Source of the DNA: JAEUMD01 sp050246945
GTDB lineage: Bacteria; Pseudomonadota; Alphaproteobacteria; Rhizobiales; Hyphomicrobiaceae
DNA length: 64,000 nucleotides
NCBI GenBank assembly: GCA_050246945.1
Contig: JBFWVC010000001.1
Span: 124,001 to 188,000 of the forward strand
Direction of reading: 5' to 3'
Position numbers and translations under genes: made by a program. Numbering within the stretch: the stretch's first letter is position 1; each line of letters starts with the position of its first letter. Below the pieces are notes generated by a model. That model was not told the DNA's origin. It searched no databases and saw only the letters and a list, made by a program, of their open reading frames with translations. Positions 54,482 to 63,417 of this stretch are shown here, piece by piece.

Positions 54482-55722
54482 GCGAACAAGCCAGGAAAAA
54501 GGGATTTTTTTCCCGGTTGTTCACGGGAGACGCCCCGCCTGATCCGGCCAAGCCCGAGGCTCCGGATTACCCCCCGCGAGTTGAATCGCCTGCCGGCCCG
54601 GCGGCCGATGAGCAGCAGCGTGTGCCCACCCAAGCCGAAAATATGGCCTCGCCAGGTGAAGTCTCTCCGTCCGCTGATTTGTCAGCGAGCGGAGCCTCCC
54701 AGGCGCCTCAATTGGCGGAGCCCCGTCAATCGTCGGAACCAGAACCCTCCACTTTCGGACCGGAACTCGGCACAGCCTCGGTTTCAACTGCCCAGGAAGA
54801 GAAAAAGACAAGCTGGTTCAATCGCTTGAAGTCTGGCCTGAACCGCACGTCATCGAAACTCTCGGACGGAATTTCGGGGCTATTTACCAAACGAAAGCTC
54901 GACGCTGATACGCTGGACAATCTCGAAGACCTTTTGATCCAGGCGGACCTTGGGGTGGAAACGTCCATGCGCATCACCCAGGCCCTGTCACAGGGGCGCT
55001 ACCAGAAGGGCATATCGGCCGACGACGTTCGCCGCGTCCTAGCCGCCGAGGTCACGCGTGTGCTCGAGCCCGTCGCCCGCCCGCTCGAGATCTCCTCGGA
55101 GCGCAAACCGCACGTCGTCCTGATGGTCGGCGTCAACGGCACCGGCAAGACCACGACGATCGGCAAGCTTGCCCAGCGTTATGCCCGCGAAGGAAAGAAA
55201 GTCATGATGGCCGCAGGCGACACGTTCCGCGCCGCCGCCATAGATCAGCTCAAGGTTTGGGGCGACAGATCCGGAGCCAAGGTTATTTCGCGTGACGTCG
55301 GAGCCGATTCCTCGGGCTTGGCCTTCGATGCGCTCAAGGAGGCTCAAGCCGGCGCCTACGACGTGCTCCTCATCGACACCGCTGGTCGTCTACAGAACAA
55401 GCAGGCGTTGATGGACGAGCTGGAAAAAGTGATCCGCGTCTTGAAGAAGCTCGATTCCTCGGCACCCCACGACGTGCTTCTTGTGCTTGACGCAACAACC
55501 GGGCAGAACGCGTTGAGTCAGGTTGAGGTTTTCCGGCAGCGCGCTGGCGTGACCGGCCTCGTTCTGACAAAATTGGATGGCACCGCGCGTGGCGGCATCA
55601 TCGTCGCAATTGCTGAGAAGTTCGGCCTCCCCGTTCACGCGATTGGCGTTGGCGAGGGCATCGACGACCTTCAGCCGTTCGCTGCTGAATCCTTTGCAAA
55701 GGCGATTGCCGATGTCGCGTAA
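54478..55722 (+). CDS. ftsY: Signal recognition particle receptor FtsY
   Basis: This GTPase docks SRP-ribosome complexes at the inner membrane. The 414-residue protein has an acidic, Pro-rich A domain (about residues 1-105) and the NG domain: helix bundle, GVNGTGKTTTIGK near residue 219, DTAGRLQNK and TKLDGTARGG. The start is GTG at 54478, overlapping the mtaB stop as GTGA. The A domain opens KKGFFSRLFTGD, the usual amphipathic membrane-targeting start. Confidence 0.96.
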   Translation: MSEQARKKGFFSRLFTGDAPPDPAKPEAPDYPPRVESPAGPAADEQQRVPTQAENMASPGEVSPSADLSASGASQAPQLAEPRQSSEPEPSTFGPELGTASVSTAQEEKKTSWFNRLKSGLNRTSSKLSDGISGLFTKRKLDADTLDNLEDLLIQADLGVETSMRITQALSQGRYQKGISADDVRRVLAAEVTRVLEPVARPLEISSERKPHVVLMVGVNGTGKTTTIGKLAQRYAREGKKVMMAAGDTFRAAAIDQLKVWGDRSGAKVISRDVGADSSGLAFDALKEAQAGAYDVLLIDTAGRLQNKQALMDELEKVIRVLKKLDSSAPHDVLLVLDATTGQNALSQVEVFRQRAGVTGLVLTKLDGTARGGIIVAIAEKFGLPVHAIGVGEGIDDLQPFAAESFAKAIADVA

Positions 55723-55800
55723 CTTGATCGTGGAGCAGGCGCCCGCGAACACAGCGATTGAGCTGCCGTCTGGCAGCGCCAGGCCGGGGGGCACCTGCAA

Positions 55801-56562
55801 ATGAAAACGGGCTTGCGGCGCTTCTATCCATTCAACATGGAGCAGACCGTCAATATCTTGAGCGAGTTCGGCCCGCTCATTACGATGTTCGTCGTCAACG
55901 CTGCTTATGGCATCACGGCCGGAACCTACGCACTGCTCATCACGACGGTTATGGCGATCGTGACGATGCGAATCGTGCTGAAGCGCTTGCCGGCGTTCCC
56001 CTTGATCGCCTCCACGGTCACGATTGTCTTCGGCATGCTCACGATCATCACACACGACCCGATGTGGGTGCAGATTAAAGTGACGATCTTCAACTCTATG
56101 TTCGCAATGTTCTTGTTTGGGGGCCTCTGGCTAAAGCGGAACTTCTTCAAGTACGTCTTCGAGAAGACATTCCATTACACTCAGGAAGGCTGGGACCGCT
56201 TCACGTGGAGTTTCGCTTGGTTCTTCGTCTTTACTGCTGTAGCCAACGAACTCGTTCGCCTGACCTTCAAGGACGATCACGTATACTCGTTGCTCGGCTA
56301 CCAAATGGATGGCGTCAACGTCTGGATCCTCTTCAAGGTCGCGCTGATCATGCCGCTGTCCGGCATCTATGCCTACCTTCTGACCCGGCAGATGCAGAAA
56401 CACCGGATCTCCGATCCGGCTGAATTCGAGATGCCCCCCGCAGCCCCTTCAGGCAACCCGCTGGCGCGTCCGAGCAAAGCTGAATTTGCACAAACGCTCG
56501 TCGATCCCAGGAAGCTCGCGACGTCGACCTCTCAGACCTCTCACCGCAAGGCTGCGCGTTGA
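55801..56562 (+). CDS. YciB/IspZ family inner membrane protein (septation protein A)
   Basis: The 253-residue polytopic protein matches the YciB/IspZ family: five to six helices, LSEFGPLITMFVVNAAYG near residue 17, EKTFHYTQEGWDRFTWSFAWFFVF with the conserved Trp-rich stretch, and a variable C-terminal tail. YciB affects envelope synthesis and septation in enterobacteria. An ATG at 55837 is an alternative start. It follows ftsY by 78 bases, an order common in Hyphomicrobiales. A second paralogue follows. Confidence 0.85.
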   Translation: MKTGLRRFYPFNMEQTVNILSEFGPLITMFVVNAAYGITAGTYALLITTVMAIVTMRIVLKRLPAFPLIASTVTIVFGMLTIITHDPMWVQIKVTIFNSMFAMFLFGGLWLKRNFFKYVFEKTFHYTQEGWDRFTWSFAWFFVFTAVANELVRLTFKDDHVYSLLGYQMDGVNVWILFKVALIMPLSGIYAYLLTRQMQKHRISDPAEFEMPPAAPSGNPLARPSKAEFAQTLVDPRKLATSTSQTSHRKAAR

Positions 56563-56724
56563 ATAAGCGCTTGGCCACACGCGTCGGACCAATGCAACGC
56601 TTGCGACACATGCGCCGTTGTCCCCCGCGCGTCATGGCTTCAGCGACTTGCTGGCGGCCAACGCATCGCGTCAATCCCTGCAGAAGTGCCTGCTTTCCGT
56701 TACCTGGCGTGGACCGAACCAATT

Positions 56725-57333
56725 ATGCATGAAGACATAAAAGCTAAAGACAACCAGCCTGAGAACCTCGGGCTACAAGCCTTGAAATTGATTCTCGAAA
56801 TCGGGCCGCTCGTGGTCTTTTTCCTTTCGAACTCCTGGTCTGGCATCCAGTTCGCGACCAAGACCTTCATGATCGCCACGATTCTGTCGCTCGCCCTCTC
56901 GCGCTGGCTCCTCGGCAAAATCGCTGTCATGCCGCTCGTAACGGCCGTTTTCGTAATGATATTCGGCGGTTTAACCGTCTGGCTTGAAGATGACGTGTTC
57001 ATCAAGCTCAAGCCCACGATCGTCAATCTCTTTTTCGGCGCGATCCTGTTCGGCGGCTTGCTCTTTGGAAAATCACTCTTGAAGTACGTTTTTGCGGATG
57101 CCTTTCACCTCACCGACTTGGGTTGGCAAATTCTAACGCGGCGGTGGGGCTTCTTTTTCATCCTGCTCGCTGCCTTGAACGAAATTGTCTGGAGGAATTT
57201 CTCGACCGACTCCTGGGTCGCATTCAAGACTTTCGGCATTATGCCGATGACGATGGTTTTCGCCGTTTCACAGATCGGAATAATCAGGCGCCACGAACTG
57301 ACGACAACTGACGAAACGCATCAAGATCAATAG
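56725..57333 (+). CDS. ispZ: YciB/IspZ family inner membrane protein, second copy
   Basis: The 202-residue protein is closer in length and motifs to canonical IspZ than the first copy: LILEIGPLVVFFLSNSW near residue 17, FGKSLLKYVFADAFHLTDLGWQILTRRWG and NEIVWRNFSTDSWVAFKTFGIMP in shortened form as family hallmarks. The two copies share the layout and several motifs (LKYVF.. FHLT/HYT, NE.V) but are clearly diverged. I chose the ATG at 56725 (MHEDIKAKD); the frame extends 13 codons more. Confidence 0.9.
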   Translation: MHEDIKAKDNQPENLGLQALKLILEIGPLVVFFLSNSWSGIQFATKTFMIATILSLALSRWLLGKIAVMPLVTAVFVMIFGGLTVWLEDDVFIKLKPTIVNLFFGAILFGGLLFGKSLLKYVFADAFHLTDLGWQILTRRWGFFFILLAALNEIVWRNFSTDSWVAFKTFGIMPMTMVFAVSQIGIIRRHELTTTDETHQDQ

Positions 57334-57587
57334 CGCAATCTATATATCTGTGCTGATTGTTGGTATGCGAATCCAGACAAAGCATTCTAGACAGAGCATT
57401 ATTGTTTATTGGACTCTTTAAGAAATTTTTTCTGAATAGGTCCATTTGCGCTGGACGCATGGCTCTTGATCGTATTTTCTCCGGTTGAATCGTATTCCTT
57501 CCCTGTTGTGACGAAGGTGCAACCAGCATCTCCCCACGGGAGTGGCGTGAGAAGGCGAATGAGACGAACAGAGCGACATCGACAAAA

Positions 57588-58079
57588 ATGGTTAAGCACG
57601 TGCAGCCGGAAGAGAACGTGACGGCAAAATTGGAGCGTTCACCGATTCATCTTTTGCATCGGGCAGGGCAATGCGCAGGCGATATTTTCCAGGGCAAGCT
57701 CGGGACCACGGACCTGACGCCGCGCCAGTTCGCCGTGCTCGTGACCGTGGCCCAGAACGAGGGTCTGAGCCAAACGCATCTCGTCGAAAAGACTGGCATC
57801 GACCGTTCCACGCTCGCTGACATCGTGCGCCGTATGCTCAAGAAGAACCTTATTCAGCGCCGTCGAACGCGAGAGGATGCTCGCGCATACGCCGTAAGGT
57901 TGACCGATGAGGGCTGGCGCACTTTGCGTAGCGCAGAACCTGCGGCGATCGAGGTTGACGAGATCGTGCTGAGCGCCCTCGACCAGCATGAACGTGAGAA
58001 GTTTCTGACCAATCTCAATACAATTGTTACGGCCTTGGGCGCCCATGCATCGGGCCAAACCTTCGGCACTGCCGACTGA
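57588..58079 (+). CDS. MarR family transcriptional regulator
   Basis: The 163-residue protein is a winged-helix dimeric repressor: LTPRQFAVLVTVAQNEGLSQ near residue 43, the recognition helix in GIDRSTLADIVRRMLKKNLIQRRR and the wing DARAYAVRLTDEG. Ligand and targets cannot be told; the neighbours are ispZ and a cyclic-nucleotide-binding protein. The upstream 254 bases (57334-57587) are A+T-rich and should hold its promoter. Confidence 0.9.
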   Translation: MVKHVQPEENVTAKLERSPIHLLHRAGQCAGDIFQGKLGTTDLTPRQFAVLVTVAQNEGLSQTHLVEKTGIDRSTLADIVRRMLKKNLIQRRRTREDARAYAVRLTDEGWRTLRSAEPAAIEVDEIVLSALDQHEREKFLTNLNTIVTALGAHASGQTFGTAD

Positions 58080-58302
58080 GCTACTGACCCGAAGCGCTAC
58101 CTGCTGCAAACGAACGCGAATTGATGACACAATCTGGCGCGCATCCACACCGGCTGCTGCGCCATAGGCACGGTCCTTCTGGACCCCGCCCACCGAATCA
58201 ACCAAGCCTAGGTGTGACATCCGTCCCAAACGCGCTGCGACAGCATGGTCGTGGCGCTATTTGGGATTCGCACTTTCGATCAGTAACGGGAATTCGTCCT
58301 TG

Positions 58303-58767
58303 ATGGCCAAAGACGACCTAATTCGCGCCCTGCGCCAGATCGCGTTGCTCGACGGACTGTCGCCACTCCTGATCACCGAGATCGCGCGTCGCGCCGACCG
58401 CGTCGTGTATAAGCCCCGCCAAGCCATCTTGACCGCCGATCAGCCGACCGACGCCGCAACCATCATCTTCGCCGGCACTGCGGAACGGATCTCGGGACCG
58501 GGACTTCAGCAGTCGCCGCAACCGCTTCCCGCCGGCACCATAATCGCCGAGATGGCCATGCTGATCGACCTGACGCCGACGTCGTCGATCATTGCAATGA
58601 GCGAGGTTCGCGCGTTGCGCTTGTCACGTAACGAGATCCACCAACTCATCGCCGAGGATCCGGCCCTCGGCGAACATTTCATCGCCAAAGCCGTCGGCCG
58701 GCTCAGAGACATTGCCGCCCAAATGCGAGATATCGAACGGGAGCTTGCTACCGCTCTAGTGTCGTGA
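58303..58767 (+). CDS. Stand-alone cyclic nucleotide-binding domain protein
   Basis: The 154-residue protein is one cNMP-binding jelly-roll domain (about residues 15-125: LLDGLSPLLITEIARR, the PAGTIIAEMAML turn in place of FGE-rich phosphate cassette, and VRALRLSRNEIHQLI). It lacks the C-terminal helix-turn-helix of Crp/Fnr proteins, so it is not a DNA-binding regulator by itself. The phosphate-binding cassette is only partly conserved, so binding of cAMP or cGMP is uncertain. I chose the ATG at 58303 (MAKDDLIRAL). Its last codons form the left arm of a palindromic repeat. Confidence 0.78.
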   Translation: MAKDDLIRALRQIALLDGLSPLLITEIARRADRVVYKPRQAILTADQPTDAATIIFAGTAERISGPGLQQSPQPLPAGTIIAEMAMLIDLTPTSSIIAMSEVRALRLSRNEIHQLIAEDPALGEHFIAKAVGRLRDIAAQMRDIERELATALVS

Positions 58768-58830
58768 TCGCGAAATTCGTCACATTCTGCGGCAACCTCG
58801 GAACGAATTTCGCGTTTCTGCCGACACTAG
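58756..58830. repeat. CTAG-ended palindrome 1 (family C)
   Basis: The ends are CTAGTGTCG (58756-58764) and CGACACTAG (58822-58830), with inner arms CGCGAAATTCGT and ACGAATTTCGCG. The left arm overlaps the last three codons and stop of the cyclic-nucleotide-binding gene. Confidence 0.85.
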
Positions 58831-58843
58831 CAATTTCAGAGTT

Positions 58844-58922
58844 CTAGTGTGATTGGGATCGAGAAGTCCGCCTCGTAACCCGGCCGAAAAGTATGAAGCG
58901 GACCTCTCGATCATCACACTAG
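58844..58922. repeat. CTAG-ended palindrome 2 (family C-like)
   Basis: The ends are CTAGTGTGAT and ATCACACTAG; inner parts ATCGAGAAGTCCGC and GCGGACCTCTCGAT pair with one mismatch. The spacing is imperfect (four extra bases on the left). It starts 13 bases after palindrome 1 and shares its CTAGTGT end. Confidence 0.85.
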
Positions 58923-59030
58923 AGAAGGACGCCGTCGCTGGAGCCACTTCCACCACGGCACAGGGTCCTTCGAATCATTGAACGTCGGGGTACGCGGTCC
59001 GCATCGATGGCACGCAACCCTGACATCCGC

Positions 59031-59076
59031 GGCGCGATGAACTCCGCGGTGAAGCGCCATTTTTTCTGTTTTTTCA
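59031..59076 (+). terminator. Probable terminator for the plus-strand MarR/cNMP genes
   Basis: The stem GGCGC/GCGCC (59031-59035, 59054-59058) encloses a CCGCGG self-complementary part and is followed by ATTTTTTCTGTTTTTT. It is 260 bases after the last plus-strand gene, so it would terminate read-through or an unseen transcript. Confidence 0.45.
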
Positions 59077-59084
59077 GGGGCTTA

Positions 59085-59230
59085 AAATGAAGACGCTCAA
59101 CCCCGGGGGGAGGGGTTGAGCGTCGATAGCGCTTTACGCGCGCGGCACCGGGAGGGAAACCGGTACCACAGATGACATCTTCGGCTAGACGGGGGGCACT
59201 ACCGAGTACAGGGTGATGTCATCTGTCTGT
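59085..59230 (-). ncRNA. Candidate structured small RNA with C/U-rich loops
   Basis: Reading on minus, three to four stems follow in order. Stem A is ACAGATGACATC/GATGTCATCTGT (12 bp, 35-base loop). Stem B is GGTACCGG/CCGGTGCC, loop TTTCCCTC. A short GCGC/GCGC stem comes next. Stem D is GACGCTCAACCCC/GGGGTTGAGCGTC (13 bp), loop TCCCCCC, followed by TTCATTTT. Stem B has a G-U pair on minus but a C-A mismatch on plus, which supports minus as the transcribed strand. The loops could pair with Shine-Dalgarno sequences. No promoter was identified; it could also be only the lolA terminator region. Confidence 0.4.
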
Positions 59231-59392
59231 ACGATACCTAATCCGAAGAGAGGGATATTCAACAGAGGAATCTACCCAGATCACGAAAACGTGATCGAAG
59301 TCCCCCGAATCATCCAACGCGAGCGCTTGGGTGAGCCCGAACAGACACACCCCAATAAGCTCAAGGGCACACTTCGGCACCCTTTCCCGCGT

Positions 59393-60100
59393 TCAACGCG
59401 GGTTGAAAGCCGCCCCCATGGGCTTGATAACGAATTGCTGCGCATCAAGTTCTTTGGCCCGGTCCAAATCACCGACCTCCACCTTGGTATCGAGCCCCTG
59501 CGCATCTCTCGTGATCCACTCCTTCAGCTCCAGTTCCGGCTCCGTGGCAAAAACGAGTCGGATGGCTCCGCTCGTATCGGGGCTCTTGTCGCGGAGCGTG
59601 AGAGCGATCAGGCCGCCGCCTTCCTGGACCTCGGAGATGCGCGCATCGCGGACCAGATCGACGTCCTTGCGCAACAGAAGGCGGAACGGGGTCTGGTCGA
59701 GTTGCACGCGGTCCTCGTTATTGAGGTCGTGGTCCTGAATCGCCAGGTTTCTGCCGTCCGAGATGATGACCTGCAGACTGGGCCGGGCATAGTCGAACCG
59801 GAACCGACCAGGCCGCTTCATCGAAAACTTGCCCTTCATCACCTTGCCATCGGCCGCGGTTTGCACAAACCGACCCGACAGGTTGTCCATCGTGTTGAAG
59901 TACACATTGACCTTGTTCACGATTTCCGTCTGAGCAGGATCGAGCGTGATGCCGCTGGTGCCGCCTGGAGCAATTTCCGCGCTCCATGCCGAACCGTCTA
60001 CAGTACCACCTGCCGCAGTGGGAGCCTTTTCGTCCGCCGCCAGAGCAAACGAGGCGGCCGCGCACGTCAAAGCCGCGGCGAGAATAATACGAGTGCTCAT
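59393..60100 (-). CDS. lolA: Outer-membrane lipoprotein carrier protein LolA
   Basis: LolA shuttles lipoproteins through the periplasm to the outer membrane. The 235-residue protein has a signal peptide (MSTRIILAAALTCAAASFALA), the NLSGRFVQT motif near residue 74, GKFSMKRPGRFRFDY and the late VEVGDLDRAKELDAQQFVI segment, all typical. I chose the ATG at 60100; an ATG five codons earlier gives no better signal. It lies downstream of ftsK on the same strand, a conserved rhizobial order. Confidence 0.92.
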   Translation of the reverse strand: MSTRIILAAALTCAAASFALAADEKAPTAAGGTVDGSAWSAEIAPGGTSGITLDPAQTEIVNKVNVYFNTMDNLSGRFVQTAADGKVMKGKFSMKRPGRFRFDYARPSLQVIISDGRNLAIQDHDLNNEDRVQLDQTPFRLLLRKDVDLVRDARISEVQEGGGLIALTLRDKSPDTSGAIRLVFATEPELELKEWITRDAQGLDTKVEVGDLDRAKELDAQQFVIKPMGAAFNPR

Positions 60101-60309
60101 CAATGGACCTATCAATCCCCCCTTGAGCCTCCGAACGGACGCTCCCCACTCCCTGCATTCCGCAACATTGCGACCAGAAGTTGGCGATCCTAGCGACCCT
60201 CGCCTTCAAAACAAGTCGAGTGCCGGCAACCGGAGCATCGAGTTGGGGATGATTGGAGCCGGACCAGACAGCAACGGGCCCCGACCGGTCCCTGGAGCCC
60301 GAATGGGTT

Positions 60310-63300
60310 TTAGGCGGCGTCTGCCGCGCCGTCGCCGTGAGCACCGCCGCCTTGTGCGAGAATTTCGCGCTTGCCGGCGTGATTTGCGGCGCCGATGAGG
60401 CCCTCCGCCTCCATCCGCTCGATCAGGTCAGCGGCACGGTTGTAGCCAATTGAGAGTCGCCGCTGCAGATAGCTGGTCGAAGCCTTGCGATCGCGAAGCA
60501 CGATCGCCACGGCGCGATCATAGAGATCTTCCTCGCCCTGACCCTGCGGCAACTGCGCGTCCGAAGACGCCTCCTCGGGCGCATCGGTGATGCCTTCAAC
60601 GTAGCGAGGTGCACCCTGCGCCCTGAGGAAGTCGGTGATCGCCTCGACCTCCTCGTCGGCGACGAATGCACCATGCACGCGTCCAGCCTGGCCCGAGCCG
60701 GCGGCAAACAGCATGTCGCCCTGCCCGAGCAGCTGCTCGGCACCCTGCTCGTTGAGGATCGTGCGGCTATCGATCTTGGATGTCACCTTGAATGAAATGC
60801 GCGTCGGGAAGTTCGCCTTGATCGTACCGGTTATCACATCGACCGACGGCCGCTGCGTCGCCATGATGATGTGGATGCCGGCCGCCCGCGCCATCTGCGC
60901 CAGACGCTGCACGGAAGCCTCTACCTCCTTGCCCGCCACCATCATCAGGTCTGCGAACTCATCGATCACGACGACGATGAAGGGCATCGTGTCGAGCTGC
61001 ATCTGCTCCTGCTCGTAGATGGCTTCGCCCGTGCGCCGGTCGAACCCTGTCTGCACTGTGCGCGAAATCATTTCGCCGCGCTTCTTCGCATTGCGCACCC
61101 GGTTGTTGTAGACGTCGATGTTGCGCACCGACAATTTCGACATGCGCTTGTAGCGCTCTTCCATCTCGCCCACGACCCAATTCAACGCCGTCACCGCCTT
61201 GTGCGGATCGGTGACCACGGGCGCCAGCAGATGCGGAATGCCGTTGTAGACGGAAAGCTCCAGCATCTTCGGATCGATCATGAGGAAACGGCAGTCGTCC
61301 GGGCTCATGCGGTAGAGCATCGACACGATCATCGCGTTGACGCCGACAGACTTGCCCGAACCGGTCGTTCCCGCCACCAGGAGATGCGGCATGCGCGCGA
61401 GGTCCGCGACCACCGGCTCACCACCAATGGATTTGCCGAGCGCAATCGGTAGCGCCGAATCGAGTGACTTGTAGGAGTCAGATTCCAGAACCTCGCGCAG
61501 GAGCACCGGATCGCGACGCGAATTTGGCAGTTCGATCCCGATCGCATTGCGGCCAGGAACGACAGCCACGCGCGCCGAGATCGCACTCATCGACCGCGCG
61601 ATATCTTCGGCGAGTCCGATGACACGCGATGACTTCACGCCGCGCGCCGGCTCGAATTCGAACAGCGTGACCACTGGCCCGGGCCGAATGTCACGTATCT
61701 CGCCCTTGACGCCGAAATCGGCAAGCACATCCTCGAGCAGACGCGCATTGCCGCGCAGCATCGTTTGCGTGAATTCCGGGCCCGCCTTGCCCGGTGCAGG
61801 CTTCTTAAGAAGATTGATCGAAGGAAGCTTGGTGCCCGTCTGCGCCTGGTGACGGAACGTCAGGCCGCCAAACAGCGCGTTGCGCTTGGCCGAGCGAGGA
61901 GTTGCGTTTGCGAGGGTCTGCGCCGCTGCGATGCTGTCGCTCTTGGGTGGCGGCACGCCCGCATTTGGCGGTACGGCACCCGCCATTTGCGCGCTACCAG
62001 CAGACGCCGCAGGATGTGCGGGGACGACAGCTGCCTTTGGTTCCATAAGTGCCTGATGATGCGCCGCCATTGCAGGCGTTGGTGCAGCCGGCACAGGAGC
62101 GAACCCCACCGGCTCTTCCTGCACATGGGCGACGGCGACGCCGGACGGCGCGAACCTGGCCGCAATGGCGCGGCTTGATTCCTCGGTCGTCATATCGAAA
62201 TCGGCATCGCGATAGGGCAACGCGCCGTCGTTCTGCGGCGGTGTGAAGCCGTAGGGTTGTCCGTGCGGCGCCGCCTGATATCCGTGTGCCGGCCGCAATC
62301 CCGCAGGGCCAGCACCTGAAATGTGTCCGCTGGCTTGACCAGACGACGGTGCGTTTGCGGGCCACTCACCGTGCGCACCACCATCGGCTCGCGCCGAATA
62401 CCCTTGTCGCCGCAGCCCTCTGGCAAAAGCCGAACCGCCCGCTCCATGGCCATTGTCGGCTCCAGCTCCCGGGATGCTGGCACCGAGCCGTGTCGCGTGA
62501 TGATGCGCGACCGCGACGCTACGCTGCGCCACGCCGCGCGCGCCGGCCATGACGCGTGCGAAACGCGCGCTGAGCGGCATGCCGATCGGGTTCTCACTTT
62601 GCGGATGATCTTGCGCATCAGAAATCGAAGGATCGCTTGCCATGCCATGCACGCGCGCGCCGCCGAGCGCATTGGGCGGCATCATCAACTGCGGCTCGAT
62701 GCGGCCTGCCGGATCGGAATAGTGACGCACGGTTTCCCCGACAATTGCGTGATCGAGGGGAGCTCGTTCTTGCCCGGCCGTATGCGACCGCACCTTGCCA
62801 GGCTGCAGCGCTGCCAGCACGTCGGCCCATGCTAAGCCGGTTGAGCGGCCCGTTGCCGCGGCAGCGACCAACGCCAGAACGAGTCCGGCTGCGACCCCTC
62901 CCCGCGCTGTATTGATGAGCTGGAACAGTTTCGCGCTTATTGCAAATACGGTATCGCCGACGATGCCGCCGAGCGCATGATGCAGCGGCCAGGATGCCAT
63001 CACGGGCAACGCCGAGAAGGCACCCGCCACCGTCACCGCAGCCACCGGAAGCCATAAGAATTGCGATTTCTTGATGCCCGCGTCCGGTCCGGACGACTTC
63101 AGCATCTCCAGTCCCCAGAACAGCGGTACGATCAAGACGATCAGCGTCGCCAGCCCCAGGGTCTGTAGCAGAAGATCGGACACGATTGCGCCCAGCGCAC
63201 CCATCAGGTTGCGCGGCGTGCCGCTCGTAGCATGCGTGAGACTGGGATCATTGACCGACCACGTCATCACGCTGAGCCAGAGCGCCGCCACCACCAGCAG

Positions 63301-63402
63301 CAGCAACCCGCCTGCAAAACGACCCAAAGCCGCAATTAGCCGTCGCTCGAGGGGCGGCAATGCGGCAGCACTGTTCGTGGAAACGTGCGACTCAAACGAC
63401 AT
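60310..63402 (-). CDS. ftsK: DNA translocase FtsK
   Basis: FtsK is a divisome ATPase that pumps chromosome ends and activates XerCD. The 1030-residue protein has an N-terminal membrane domain with four helices (about residues 25-190), a long Ala/Gly/Pro-rich linker (about 210-530), the motor domain with Walker A GTTGSGKS near residue 677 and DEFADLMM as Walker B. A C-terminal winged-helix gamma domain follows (RKASTSYLQRRLSIGYNRA near 980). All parts for a working translocase are present. Confidence 0.96.
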   Translation of the reverse strand: MSFESHVSTNSAAALPPLERRLIAALGRFAGGLLLLVVAALWLSVMTWSVNDPSLTHATSGTPRNLMGALGAIVSDLLLQTLGLATLIVLIVPLFWGLEMLKSSGPDAGIKKSQFLWLPVAAVTVAGAFSALPVMASWPLHHALGGIVGDTVFAISAKLFQLINTARGGVAAGLVLALVAAAATGRSTGLAWADVLAALQPGKVRSHTAGQERAPLDHAIVGETVRHYSDPAGRIEPQLMMPPNALGGARVHGMASDPSISDAQDHPQSENPIGMPLSARFARVMAGARGVAQRSVAVAHHHATRLGASIPGAGADNGHGAGGSAFARGLRRQGYSARADGGAHGEWPANAPSSGQASGHISGAGPAGLRPAHGYQAAPHGQPYGFTPPQNDGALPYRDADFDMTTEESSRAIAARFAPSGVAVAHVQEEPVGFAPVPAAPTPAMAAHHQALMEPKAAVVPAHPAASAGSAQMAGAVPPNAGVPPPKSDSIAAAQTLANATPRSAKRNALFGGLTFRHQAQTGTKLPSINLLKKPAPGKAGPEFTQTMLRGNARLLEDVLADFGVKGEIRDIRPGPVVTLFEFEPARGVKSSRVIGLAEDIARSMSAISARVAVVPGRNAIGIELPNSRRDPVLLREVLESDSYKSLDSALPIALGKSIGGEPVVADLARMPHLLVAGTTGSGKSVGVNAMIVSMLYRMSPDDCRFLMIDPKMLELSVYNGIPHLLAPVVTDPHKAVTALNWVVGEMEERYKRMSKLSVRNIDVYNNRVRNAKKRGEMISRTVQTGFDRRTGEAIYEQEQMQLDTMPFIVVVIDEFADLMMVAGKEVEASVQRLAQMARAAGIHIIMATQRPSVDVITGTIKANFPTRISFKVTSKIDSRTILNEQGAEQLLGQGDMLFAAGSGQAGRVHGAFVADEEVEAITDFLRAQGAPRYVEGITDAPEEASSDAQLPQGQGEEDLYDRAVAIVLRDRKASTSYLQRRLSIGYNRAADLIERMEAEGLIGAANHAGKREILAQGGGAHGDGAADAA

Positions 63403-63417
63403 GGGGACAGCAACTTC

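Larger units (their letters stand above)
58768..59392. other. Hairpin-rich non-coding region before lolA
   Basis: No gene is recognised in 625 bases. In order it holds the end of palindrome 1, palindrome 2, a terminator-like hairpin, a candidate structured RNA on minus, and a GATCACG/CGTGATC hairpin with loop AAAA (59279-59296). The density of inverted repeats is far above the rest of the window. Confidence 0.6.
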
